Shown here one piece after another: positions 1 through 7,950 of a stretch of DNA of 64,000 nucleotides. Position numbers and translations under genes: made by a program. Below the pieces are notes generated by a model, which had not been told where the DNA came from, ran no database searches, and was given only the letters and a program-made list of their open reading frames with translations. Source of the DNA: Bog-756 sp035949055 (GTDB taxonomy: Bacteria; Actinomycetota; Acidimicrobiia; Acidimicrobiales; RAAP-2). The stretch is taken from the NCBI GenBank assembly GCA_035949055.1, contig DASZIO010000023.1, positions 62,001 to 126,000 of the forward strand. The letters run 5' to 3'. Position 1 is the first letter of the stretch. Each line of letters starts with the position of its first letter.

Positions 1-481
1 TTCCGCCGGCGAGCTGTCTGGAACTCCTCCGTCCCATCCAGACAAAGAACGCAATGAGCAGCAACAGCGGGAGGAACGAGAGGAGGTCGCCGAGGAGGGC
101 CGACCCCTGGCCGACGCCGGTGACGTTCACCCCATGGGCCCTCAACGTCGGTGCCAGCTGGTTGTCCGTGATCGCCGTCGGGATCTGGCTCGTGTAGTTG
201 TCACCTCCCTTGAGAGCGCCGCTGATGGCGCCGCCCGGGTTCACCGACGCCGTGCGGACGTCGCCCGCATCGACCTGGAAGAGGAACTTCGTGTAGGAGA
301 AGTTTTGGGTCGGGGTGCCCGTCATCCGAGGGATGGTGAGGAGCAGGAGCGTGATGAGGACGCCTGCCGGCAGAAGCCACATCCGCCATCTCGGTGGAGG
401 AGGGGGGGCGGGCGCGGGCGGTCGGTCGTTGGGCTCACCCGATCGGGCTGCTCCTGTCGGGTGACGGATTCTGTGCACCAT
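1..481 (-). CDS. ftsH: ATP-dependent zinc metalloprotease FtsH, N-terminal part
   Basis: This is the first 160 residues of a membrane-anchored FtsH protease; the AAA and M41 peptidase domains lie beyond the left edge. The visible part has the FtsH layout: a proline-rich cytoplasmic start, a first membrane helix near residues 35-51, an extracytoplasmic domain containing FSYTKFLFQVDAGDV and VNPGGAISGAL, and a second helix near 131-150 followed by a basic stop-transfer segment (WMGRRSSRQ). FtsH degrades misfolded membrane and regulatory proteins. The ATG is preceded by AAAGGGAG. It is divergent from the PRC-barrel gene. Family assignment is from the N-terminal architecture only, but the match is characteristic. 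Confidence 0.85.
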   Translation of the reverse strand, partial: MVHRIRHPTGAARSGEPNDRPPAPAPPPPPRWRMWLLPAGVLITLLLLTIPRMTGTPTQNFSYTKFLFQVDAGDVRTASVNPGGAISGALKGGDNYTSQIPTAITDNQLAPTLRAHGVNVTGVGQGSALLGDLLSFLPLLLLIAFFVWMGRRSSRQLAGG

Positions 482-672
482 GGGGGAACTCCCTTTGGCG
501 TCCTGGTTGCCCCTGGGCCTGGGCGCCGGACATCTTGACTACGGACTACTACGTCAGCGCTTTCCCGTCCACCAGGACTACCTCGCCCACCCCTGTGCCA
601 CCGGCCCGACGTTGGCGCGGCTGCACGCCCCCACCTAGGGTCGCGCGTGGCAGCGGGCATAGGAAGGTGGCC

Positions 673-1311
673 ATGGTCCAAACGACACAATTCAACATAG
701 GGGCCGAGGCGAGGTGCTCCGATGGTGTTTGCGGCGCGGTGACTCGTGTGGTGGTCGACCCGATCGCTCGGGCCGTCACCGATCTTGTCGTGGAACCCAA
801 GCACCGACAAGGTCTCGGCCGTCTCGTCCCGCTAGACCTGGTGGACAACGTCTCGGCTGTCGGGCAGGTGACACTGAGCTGCACCATCGCGGAGTTCGAA
901 AAGCTCGATCACGCCGAAGAGACGCAATTCTTGCCGGGTAGCGGTGGCCACGCGGACTACACGGCAGGAGAGGCTCTTTCTCAGCCCTACTACGGCCTGA
1001 CCGGGGTCATCGGTGACGTTCCACAAGTCATCACCTTTGACACCCTTCCCCTGGATGACGTAGCCGTCAGGCGAGGTGAGCAAGTGGACGCCACGGACGG
1101 CAGAATCGGAAGCGTTCAAGGGCTGGTCATCGATCCCCGGAACAACGGTGTCACCCATGTCCTTCTCCAAGAAGGGCACCTCTGGGGCCGCAAACAGGTG
1201 GCCATCCCGATCGGCGCGGTCAGCAAGGTCGACGACGGCATCAGGGTCAGCCTCACCAAGCAGCAAGTGGAGAATCTGCCGGCTGTGCAGATCGAGCATC
1301 CGAGCCGCTGA
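673..1311 (+). CDS. Tandem PRC-barrel domain protein
   Basis: A 212-residue protein with two PRC-barrel-like repeats, roughly residues 8-75 and 110-200. The second repeat carries the typical pattern GRIGSVQGLVIDP...GVTHVLLQEGHLWGRKQVAIPIGAV. PRC-barrels are small beta domains named after the photosynthetic reaction-centre H subunit and RimM; in actinobacteria such proteins are soluble and of mostly unknown role, often linked to stress or surface adaptation. The start was placed at the ATG with AGGAAGG upstream, because the longer reading frame would run back through the ftsH promoter region. There is no signal peptide or membrane segment. Confidence 0.8.
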   Translation: MVQTTQFNIGAEARCSDGVCGAVTRVVVDPIARAVTDLVVEPKHRQGLGRLVPLDLVDNVSAVGQVTLSCTIAEFEKLDHAEETQFLPGSGGHADYTAGEALSQPYYGLTGVIGDVPQVITFDTLPLDDVAVRRGEQVDATDGRIGSVQGLVIDPRNNGVTHVLLQEGHLWGRKQVAIPIGAVSKVDDGIRVSLTKQQVENLPAVQIEHPSR

Positions 1312-1388
1312 GCCCCTCGGATCCCGTCCACGGCGTCCCGCGGCCCTACCCGATAGTCCCTACCCAGTAGCCCTTGCGCTCGTTGGCC

Positions 1389-1910
1389 CTATCGGGCAAC
1401 AGGCTCGGTGCGGTGGGGAAGGACCCAGCCAGGACGCGGGAAGTGGCAGGTGTACCCGTTCGGGTAGTGCTCCAGGTAGTCCTGGTGCTCGGGCTCTGCC
1501 TCCCAGAAGGGTCCTGCCGGCGTCACCTCCGTGACGACTTTGCCCGGCCATAGACCAGACGCTTCGACGTCGGCGATCGTGTCCTCGGCCATCCGCCGCT
1601 GGTCCTCGTCGAGGTAGAAGATCGCCGACCGGTAGCTCATGCCGATGTCGTTGCCCTGGCGGTTCAGCGTCGTGGGATCATGGATCTGGAAGAAGAACTC
1701 GAGCAACTCGCGGTACGTGGTCTTCTCCGGATCGAAGGTGATCTCGATCGCCTCGGCGTTGGTTCCGTGATTCCGGTAGGTCGCGTTGTCCACGTCACCG
1801 CCTGTGTATCCCACTCGCGTCGCAATGACTCCTGGGCGTCTCCGGATGAGGTCCTGCATCCCCCAGAAGCACCCCCCGGCCAGAATCGCCTTATCTGTCG
1901 ATCCGCTCAT
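1389..1910 (-). CDS. msrA: Peptide-methionine (S)-S-oxide reductase MsrA
   Basis: MsrA reduces the S-epimer of methionine sulfoxide in damaged proteins. The catalytic motif GGCFWG is at residues 12-17, followed by family blocks GYTGGDVDNATYRNHG and HDPTTLNRQGNDIGMSYRSAIFY. At 173 aa it is of normal length. The ATG has a strong GGAGGTGGAG site and overlaps the stop of msrB by four bases (ATGA), so the two are probably translationally coupled and cover both sulfoxide epimers. The C-terminus is short and lacks a clear extra cysteine pair beyond one Cys near the end (YTCHFP). Confidence 0.95.
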   Translation of the reverse strand: MSGSTDKAILAGGCFWGMQDLIRRRPGVIATRVGYTGGDVDNATYRNHGTNAEAIEITFDPEKTTYRELLEFFFQIHDPTTLNRQGNDIGMSYRSAIFYLDEDQRRMAEDTIADVEASGLWPGKVVTEVTPAGPFWEAEPEHQDYLEHYPNGYTCHFPRPGWVLPHRTEPVAR

Positions 1911-2386
1911 CGCTCCACCTCCTCCTTTTCCTTTGTCAGCCCCTCGTCAAACAGCTTCCGATACTGGCCGTACCCCTCGGCTTCGAGGTCGGCGTAGGGA
2001 ACAAAGCGCAGTGCGGCCGAATTGATGCAGTAGCGAAGGCCCCCTTGGTCAGCCGGTCCGTCATCGAAGACGTGGCCCAGATGGCTGTCCCCGTGAGCCG
2101 AGCGAACTTCGGTCCGCATCATCCCGTGGCTCCGGTCTTCCTGCTCCACGACGTTTCCCGACTCCAGCGGTATCGTGAAGCTCGGCCAACCGCATCCGCT
2201 GTCGAATTTCTGCTTGGAGGCGAAGAGGGGCTCGCCCGACACCACGTCCACGTAGATGCCCGCCTCTTTCTTGTCCCAGAACTCATTGTCGAATGCCGGT
2301 TCGGTGGCGCCCTCTTGGGTCACTTCGTACTGTCTCGGGGTCAGCTGCGAAACCGTTCCGGGATCCTTGCGGTAGCGATCTGTCAC
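1907..2386 (-). CDS. msrB: Peptide-methionine (R)-S-oxide reductase MsrB, zinc-free type
   Basis: MsrB reduces the R-epimer of methionine sulfoxide. Key blocks are FDSGCGWPSF, HGDSHLGHVFDDGP and the catalytic RYCINSAAL. The positions that hold the two zinc-binding CxxC pairs in many MsrBs read SGEPLF and AHGDSH, so this is the form without structural zinc. I chose the GTG of VTDRYRKD because a perfect GGAGG lies six bases upstream; ATG/GTG codons up to 33 bases further upstream are possible but have weaker sites. It is the first gene of the msrB-msrA pair. Confidence 0.93.
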   Translation of the reverse strand: MTDRYRKDPGTVSQLTPRQYEVTQEGATEPAFDNEFWDKKEAGIYVDVVSGEPLFASKQKFDSGCGWPSFTIPLESGNVVEQEDRSHGMMRTEVRSAHGDSHLGHVFDDGPADQGGLRYCINSAALRFVPYADLEAEGYGQYRKLFDEGLTKEKEEVER

Positions 2387-2641
2387 TATTCCTCCTTCGC
2401 TCACCATTTCCCATTTCACCTCGGACTTTCAGCGACGTCAACGCCCGACGGCCCCCCTTCATTTCCCCGGGACCCACTTTTCCGGCGAGCGCTCCTGGGG
2501 TCCTGGTCCAGCCCTCGTTGACGGCCGCCAGGACCTCTCGAGCGGTCTCTCGGCCGAGTCGGGTCCGAGGCCGAGCGCGGAGAACCAGGTGTTGGCAGCA
2601 TCGGCCCCGGTGGCGGTAGATGCCGCCCCGTGTCCTTCCGG

Positions 2642-3727
2642 TCAGGGTCGAAGAGACGAACTCGCCAATCTCGCCAGGACCTCGTCGACGACCTCCGTCG
2701 TCGAGGCACTACCCCCGAGATCGAAGGACCGGACACCGGCGCCCGCAGCTCCAAGGGTCGCGTTGCGAATCGCCTGTGCAGCATGGGCAATGGCCGGGTC
2801 TCCCCGTACGGCCGCGTAGTCGAGAACAGCCGCACAGGCCAAGATCATCGCCATCGGATTGGCCAGGTCCTTGCCGGCCAGCGAGGGTGCGGTGCCGTGG
2901 GGTGCCTCAGCCATGGCTACCACCGGGCGCAGGTCGTCATCGAGTGCCAGGAGGACCGACTCGGCTCCCCCGATGGAGCCGAACAGTGCCAGGACGAGGT
3001 CGGAAAGGCTGTCGCCATCCCGATTCAGCGCCGGGATGACCAGCGCCCGCTCGCCGGCCTCTGTCAGAAGGCCGGCGTACGCCGCGTCGATGAGCGTCGG
3101 CTGGTAGTCGACGTCCGGATGGCGGGCCGCGGCGGCGTCCATTTCCTCTTTCAACATCCCCTCGTAGAGAGTTGAGACCGTCCATTTCGGTCCTCCATAG
3201 ACGCAGGCATCCATCCGCAACGCGGTCCGAAACGAATATTCCGCAACTGCCCGACAGGTGCTCCGTTGGATGCGCTCAATCCGCCATGCCGTCTCTTGTA
3301 GGTCGCCCGGTGCCCCGGACCGACCCTCCTCGGCGCCGTACGCATCGCCGACGGCCATACGCACGACCACGATCGGGTGCACCACGGGTGCACGCGGAAC
3401 GACTCCGGGGATGCGCCTTCCGGTGCGTACGATCACCGATCCGTGAACCCCTTCCCGGAGGATCCGGTTGGGCGACCCGACATCACCCACCCCTGGGGGT
3501 GTGATCGTCGCCGCCTTCAAGCCGAGCCCGGTCCGGAGCATCGCTTCTGCGGCGCTGCGCACCACCCCATTGTTCGTTCTTCGCCGGTTCTCCAGCGAGA
3601 GGTCGAACCGTTGGAGTTCGATGGCCAGTCCGAGCACGTCCGCCTCGATCACTCGGAGGGCCTGGTCCAGCAACTCTTGGCCCGTCTCGTCTCCCTCGCA
3701 CACGACGATTGCGATTGGATCTGGCAT
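2642..3727 (-). CDS. Isocitrate/isopropylmalate dehydrogenase family protein
   Basis: A decarboxylating beta-hydroxyacid dehydrogenase of about 361 aa. It has the substrate-loop region (NRILREGVHGSVIVR), the helix with EYSFRTALRM, the metal/catalytic block PTLIDAAYAG and the nucleotide-binding block EAPHGTAPSLAGKDLANP. The N-terminal GDGIGPE of typical members reads EGDETGQELL. Substrate could be isocitrate, isopropylmalate or a homologue; the sequence alone does not decide. The start was set at the ATG of MPDPIAIVVCEGD, since the upstream extension is not family-like. About 220 bases separate its end from msrB and contain nothing I can call. Confidence 0.8.
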   Translation of the reverse strand: MPDPIAIVVCEGDETGQELLDQALRVIEADVLGLAIELQRFDLSLENRRRTNNGVVRSAAEAMLRTGLGLKAATITPPGVGDVGSPNRILREGVHGSVIVRTGRRIPGVVPRAPVVHPIVVVRMAVGDAYGAEEGRSGAPGDLQETAWRIERIQRSTCRAVAEYSFRTALRMDACVYGGPKWTVSTLYEGMLKEEMDAAAARHPDVDYQPTLIDAAYAGLLTEAGERALVIPALNRDGDSLSDLVLALFGSIGGAESVLLALDDDLRPVVAMAEAPHGTAPSLAGKDLANPMAMILACAAVLDYAAVRGDPAIAHAAQAIRNATLGAAGAGVRSFDLGGSASTTEVVDEVLARLASSSLRP

Positions 3728-3869
3728 GCCATTGACGCTCGCGCATCTCCGACGGGTTGCGCCAACGCTCTCCACTGGTCATGGCAAGACGCCGGAGTGT
3801 GGCGACATCGCCTGGCTGTGATGATCGCTAACATTCCCCCGGGGACCGGACCGACAGCGAGGAGCAAGC

Positions 3870-4208
3870 ATGGACGAGGACAAGGCCAGGGTGCTGCTTC
3901 GTTCGGACCGGGCCCGCACGCAACGCCTCCTGGCCGAGGTGACGGGGGAGGGACGGGCCGACCGGACAGCAGCCGCCGAGCAGGGGGATATGTTCGATTC
4001 GGCCCAGCCCCTGGCCGAGCAGGGTACCGACGACTCCATCGCTGCGGAGCTCGAGCGGCATCTCGAGGCGATCGATCGCGCCGAGAAGCGGCTGGATGCC
4101 GGCACGTACGGCTATTCGGTCCGGAGCGGTGAACCGATCCCGGACGATCGGCTCGAAGCGGATCCAACAGCTGAGCTGACGGTTGCAGAGTCCGGCCAAG
4201 TTCGGTGA
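3870..4208 (+). CDS. DksA/TraR-like protein lacking zinc cysteines
   Basis: A 112-residue protein whose C-terminal half matches the DksA/TraR zinc-finger segment, reading GTYGYSVRSGEPIPDDRLEADPTAELTV, in which the Cys4 positions are Tyr/Ser/Ser and so on. The N-terminal half is a charged helical region (ERHLEAIDRAEKRLDAG) as in the coiled-coil of the family. DksA-family proteins bind RNA polymerase through the secondary channel; a metal-free variant is known among actinobacteria. It is divergent from the dehydrogenase at 2642-3727. The ATG follows an AGGAGCAAGC-type site. Role in this organism is inferred only. Confidence 0.72.
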   Translation: MDEDKARVLLRSDRARTQRLLAEVTGEGRADRTAAAEQGDMFDSAQPLAEQGTDDSIAAELERHLEAIDRAEKRLDAGTYGYSVRSGEPIPDDRLEADPTAELTVAESGQVR

Positions 4209-4372
4209 CACCCGGACCGGCGGCGGACGGGCGTGGCGGCGGCTGGAGTTGAGGGGCCCCGTAGCCCCGTCCCTAGGCCGGGATCGGGTCCCCCGAGTCC
4301 CGTCGTCGACGTGGCCCTGGGAGCGGCACTGCCGTGCTCGAGCAGAAGCCCGCCGGCTGAACCGGTGGTAGC

Positions 4373-6034
4373 TCAGGAGAGAGACTCGTCGAGTTCACCT
4401 AGCGATCGGATGAGCTCGCGGTTCGCCGAGTAGTCGACCGGACAGGCGATGACCGACACCGTGTCATCGGCCAGGGCGGTTCGCAGAGTTGGCAGCAGTT
4501 CATCAGCGGCCTTGATGCGGTAGCCGACAGCGCCAAAGCTCTCGGCGTAGGCGACGAAGTCCGGATTGGTGAAGGCGGTGTCCAGATCATGGCCGATCTC
4601 GAGCTCCATCTTCCAGCTGATCAGGCCATACGCCCCATCTACCCAGATCAGGATCACCATGGCGATCTTCTCGCGCAGAGCGGTCTCGATCTCCTGGGAG
4701 TTCATGAGGAAGCCCCCGTCACCAGTCGATACCAGGACGCTCGCTTCAGGACAGGCGATCTTGGCCCCGACGGCACCGGGTACCGCCCAACCCATCGTTG
4801 ACAACCCGTTGGAGATCAGGCACGTGTTGGGGGCGAGGGTGGGGTAGAGGCGCGCCATCCACATCTTGAGCGCCCCTGTATCCACGAGCACGATGTCCTC
4901 ACGACGCAGGGCGGCCCTCGTATCGGCCACAATTCGTGCCGGGGCCAGCGGGAAGCGGTCGTCGGCATGCCCACGCTCGAGTTCATCTGCCAGGAGGCCG
5001 CGAATGCGTTGTTCGTCTCCTCCCCCACGGAAGTTCCGCTCTACTGCGGTGGCCAGGGCATCGAGGCTGCGACCAATCTCTGCCTGCAGGCCCACCGCAA
5101 CGTTGTAGTTGCGATCGACCTCGGCGGGAAATCGATGAACATGAATGATTCGCTTGTCGCCGTTCGGATTGATCCGTACCGGGTCGAACTCCTGCAGTTC
5201 GTAGCCCACCGTGACTATCACATCGGCGCGGTCAAAGCCGAAGTTGACGTAGTCGTGACGCATGAATCCGACCGCACCAAGGGCCAGCGGATGATCATCC
5301 GGAAACACACCCTTACCGTGAAACGTGGTGGCAACAGGTATTCCGAGAACCTCGGCAAAGCGGCGAAGGCTCTCCGACGCGTTTGCGCGGGTGGCGCCGT
5401 GTCCGGCCAGCACGATGGGGTGGATCGCCCCCTGCAGAATTGACGCAGCCCGAGCTACCTGTTCGGGCGAGGGCTCGTCAGGGCGGGGGACGTTGATCGG
5501 CAGTGGCGCGGCACCGATCGGGGCCGCCGCAGCTTCGATGTCCTCGGGCACCGCCAGGAAGACGGCACCCGGACGTTCTGTCTGAGATAGTTTGAACGCC
5601 TTCCGGATCATCTCGGGAACAGCGCCCGGCGTGGCGATCAGTGCCGACCATTTGGTGACCGGTGCGAACATCGACACCACGTCCACGCCCTGGTGCGACT
5701 CTTTGAAGCTGCGATCCATCCCGACTTGCGCGGAGAGGCCGATCAGCGGCGTGGAGTTGGTGGTCGCATCGGCGGTCCCGAGAATCAGGTTGATGGCGCC
5801 GGGGCCGAGGGTCGCGGAGCAGACGCCGGCCAGCCCCGTGAGGCGCCCATAGGTCTCGGCCATGAACGACGCACCCTGTTCGTGGCGCACGAGCACATAG
5901 CGGATCGAGGACCGCGACAGTGCCTCGACCAGGTGGATGTTCTCCTCACCTGGGATCCCGAACACATGGGTCACACCCTCGTTCTCCAGGCACTGGACCA
6001 CCAGCTCGGCAACACTCCGCGAGGATTGGTTCAC
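4373..6034 (-). CDS. Acetolactate-synthase-like thiamine diphosphate enzyme
   Basis: A three-domain ThDP-dependent enzyme of about 553 aa. The N-terminal PYR domain has the ThDP-activating Glu in VFGIPGEENIH; the middle domain follows; the C-terminal PP domain carries the ThDP/Mg motif STGDGGFLMNSQEIETA...DGAYG. The domain pattern fits acetolactate synthase large subunits, particularly the FAD-independent catabolic type, making acetolactate from two pyruvates. I see no small regulatory subunit beside it. The reading frame stays open to 6355 but that extension is proline/arginine-rich and overlaps the neighbouring gene; the GTG before NQSSRSVAELVVQ gives the usual family length, though its Shine-Dalgarno is weak. 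Confidence 0.82.
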   Translation of the reverse strand: MNQSSRSVAELVVQCLENEGVTHVFGIPGEENIHLVEALSRSSIRYVLVRHEQGASFMAETYGRLTGLAGVCSATLGPGAINLILGTADATTNSTPLIGLSAQVGMDRSFKESHQGVDVVSMFAPVTKWSALIATPGAVPEMIRKAFKLSQTERPGAVFLAVPEDIEAAAAPIGAAPLPINVPRPDEPSPEQVARAASILQGAIHPIVLAGHGATRANASESLRRFAEVLGIPVATTFHGKGVFPDDHPLALGAVGFMRHDYVNFGFDRADVIVTVGYELQEFDPVRINPNGDKRIIHVHRFPAEVDRNYNVAVGLQAEIGRSLDALATAVERNFRGGGDEQRIRGLLADELERGHADDRFPLAPARIVADTRAALRREDIVLVDTGALKMWMARLYPTLAPNTCLISNGLSTMGWAVPGAVGAKIACPEASVLVSTGDGGFLMNSQEIETALREKIAMVILIWVDGAYGLISWKMELEIGHDLDTAFTNPDFVAYAESFGAVGYRIKAADELLPTLRTALADDTVSVIACPVDYSANRELIRSLGELDESLS

Positions 6035-6230
6035 CCACCCGAATCTAAAGGACGGGTGCCGATCCAGCTGTCGGCCTACGGTGAGGAAGGTCGGCCGTGC
6101 CGGTGGGGACGAGGGGCGTGGTGCGGGCCGGTTCGACGCATCCGGCGGTTTCACCCTGTCGTGGGCTGGGTACTTGCCCATTGGGAGTAGGGTCGGCCAA
6201 AGAGGTGGCCTGTCTCGGTAGGAGGTCAGG

Positions 6231-6701
6231 GTGTCTGGATTCGATGCTGCAACGATCGTCACCAAATGCCTGGGAGCTTGGACCACCGGCGACTTTGCCA
6301 CCGCCCGCTCACTGCTCCGAGATGACGTCAGCTCCGTGGGTCCCTTTGGTGCCAACGAAGGTGTTGACGACTATGTCGCCCAGCTCGAAGGGTTGTCGAA
6401 GGTCATCAGAGGCGCCGAGCAGAAGAAGGTGATCGTCGACGGCGACGATGTGTGCATTCTCTACGACCTCTTGACCATTCCCGCAGGCCTGGTGCCCACC
6501 TCGAGCTGGTATCACATTGCCGAGGGGAAGATCGATGCGGTGCGCACGTACTTCGATGCGAGGGGGCTCGTCCAGAGCGGCACCTTGCCGGCCACGAGCT
6601 CCGCTAGCGCCGACCGTCCGGCCGAGGGACGACCTGCCACTTCCACCTCGCCCGTGTTCGTCTCGGCGGAGATGGAGATCGCTGAATGGGAGGGTCCCTA
6701 G
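6231..6701 (+). CDS. SnoaL-like (NTF2-fold) protein
   Basis: A 156-residue protein with an NTF2/SnoaL-like core: a first helix containing TKCLGAWTTGDFATARSLLRDDVSSVGP, then alternating strands ending VRTYFDARGLV near residue 112. The remaining 40 residues are low-complexity (Ala/Ser/Thr/Pro) and probably disordered. Members include isomerases, cyclases and small-ligand-binding proteins; no catalytic residue set is evident here. The GTG has TAGGAGGTC upstream. It is divergent from the acetolactate-synthase-like gene and convergent with the GHMP kinase gene. Confidence 0.7.
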   Translation: MSGFDAATIVTKCLGAWTTGDFATARSLLRDDVSSVGPFGANEGVDDYVAQLEGLSKVIRGAEQKKVIVDGDDVCILYDLLTIPAGLVPTSSWYHIAEGKIDAVRTYFDARGLVQSGTLPATSSASADRPAEGRPATSTSPVFVSAEMEIAEWEGP

Positions 6702-6727
6702 CCGTCGGCCCACTCGGATGTCGGAAT

Positions 6728-7717
6728 CTAGAGTGTCCCGCTGGCCTGGACTCCGGCCGAGCTGATTCGGACGGGAAGAACGCGGTAGTTGGGGTTCGAG
6801 GCTGCGATGCGCGATTCGAAGTCCTCTTTGCCTCGCTTGGTGGCACTCAGGACCGTGACCGAGCCCCCATCTCCGCCAGCACCATTGACCTTCCATCCCA
6901 GCGCCCCGTGCGCGGACGCGATGGCCATCACGGTCTCCGCGTCCGTACCCACCAGCATTGGATGCAACGACCGCTGTGCTTCCGTGTTCTCAATCATCGC
7001 CCGACCAAAGGCGGTGAGATCGGCCACGAGGACGGCATCGCGAGCTGCCGTTGCCGCGGCTCGCAGCCGGCCGAACGCGTCCGATTCACGAGTCTTGAGG
7101 TGCTCGATGACCTGGCGGTGCAGGTCGGACGAGTTGTGGGCTCGGCCCACGAAGACCAATGTCAGTCGGTCGTCGAGATCCTCCCAGGCGGGCATGGCGT
7201 GCACGCTTGCCTGCGGATACGCGTCGATTTCAAGGTAGTTGATCCCGCCCATCGCCGTGCTCAGCTGGTCTTGTATCCCGCTCTCGCCCAGCGTGTCGAC
7301 CTCGAGCTGATGTGCCGTGTAGGCCACGTCTCGCGGCACCGTCGTCTCACCGCGCACTGCGGCCAACGCGCCCACCAGGGCAACCGCAACCGCCGCGGAG
7401 GTACCGACACCACAACCTGGCGGGACTGAGGAACGCACGGTGACTTCGATACCGACGTCCCCGAATGGTGGGAACGCCTCGATGGCCGCTTCCAACAACG
7501 GGTGGCGACCCACTCGAGGCGCTCCAGCAGCTATGGCGTACCGGTCGCCGAAGGATTCGACGTGGAGCATCACTCGACCTGGCTCCGCACGTGCCTCGAT
7601 CGAAACCTCGACACCCGGCCTGACGGCGATGTTCAAGACTCGTCCCGGACCTCCGAACCAGGAATCGGTCCATCCTCCGAGGTCGCACATCCTTACCGGT
7701 GCCGAAGCGCTGATCAA
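6728..7717 (-). CDS. GHMP family sugar kinase
   Basis: A 329-aa kinase of the galactokinase/homoserine/mevalonate family. It begins with the sugar-kinase signature SAPVRMCDLGGWTD, then the ATP-binding motif SVPPGCGVGTSAAVAVAL near residues 95-112 and the third GHMP motif GAGGDGGSVTVL near 280-291. The start motif resembles D-glycero-D-manno-heptose-7-phosphate and L-fucose/galacturonate kinases, so the substrate is probably a sugar. The start codon is TTG, overlapping by four bases the stop of a possible 60-codon frame upstream (TTGA). Confidence 0.85.
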   Translation of the reverse strand: MISASAPVRMCDLGGWTDSWFGGPGRVLNIAVRPGVEVSIEARAEPGRVMLHVESFGDRYAIAAGAPRVGRHPLLEAAIEAFPPFGDVGIEVTVRSSVPPGCGVGTSAAVAVALVGALAAVRGETTVPRDVAYTAHQLEVDTLGESGIQDQLSTAMGGINYLEIDAYPQASVHAMPAWEDLDDRLTLVFVGRAHNSSDLHRQVIEHLKTRESDAFGRLRAAATAARDAVLVADLTAFGRAMIENTEAQRSLHPMLVGTDAETVMAIASAHGALGWKVNGAGGDGGSVTVLSATKRGKEDFESRIAASNPNYRVLPVRISSAGVQASGTL

Positions 7718-7896
7718 GTTCGCACCGTGTCTACGTCGACAAACAACTCAGGGACTCCGCCGGTGAGGAATGAAGCCGCGCATGCTGAGCGGCACGCAAT
7801 TCCCGGATCGGCACCTGGCGGTGTCATGGCCACAAGATGATCGGCTTGCACATGCCAACGACGGTCGACGCCCGCTTCGAGGATGATCGATACCAT
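7714..7896 (-). CDS. Possible 60-aa protein upstream of GHMP kinase
   Basis: An unrecognised short frame whose stop overlaps the TTG start of the sugar kinase by four bases, which suggests translational coupling. It contains TPPGADPGIACRSACAASFL and an acidic end VPELFVDVDTVRT. Codon choice is similar to nearby genes. No family is recognised. It may be a genuine leader or small partner of the kinase, or a chance frame; the imperfectly known start could also be a GTG about 36 bases upstream. Confidence 0.35.
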   Translation of the reverse strand: MVSIILEAGVDRRWHVQADHLVAMTPPGADPGIACRSACAASFLTGGVPELFVDVDTVRT

Positions 7897-7903
7897 CGTA
7901 TCG
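7888..7903. promoter_or_regulatory. Inverted repeat between glsA and the kinase operon
   Basis: CGATAC and GTATCG form a perfect 6-bp dyad with a 4-base centre. It lies between the divergent glutaminase and sugar-kinase transcription units, where an operator would be expected. It also overlaps the start of the possible 60-codon frame, so its function is uncertain. Confidence 0.3.
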
Positions 7904-7950
7904 GACCTGTCTGCTCCGGGTAGCACAGTTATCACGACTAGAGGATAGGT

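Noticed and set aside
1349..1396. CCCGATAG/CTATCGGG arms between the PRC-barrel and msrA genes as a terminator
   Set aside because: The arms are 32 bases apart and one overlaps the msrA stop; too open for a confident terminator call.
2420..2641. Possible small gene between msrB and the dehydrogenase
   Set aside because: Open frames here are arginine-rich, lack ribosome sites and overlap the dehydrogenase end.
6035..6355. N-terminal extension of the acetolactate-synthase-like gene
   Set aside because: Proline/arginine-rich, not family-like, and it overlaps the divergent SnoaL-like gene start; the shorter GTG start gives the normal length.
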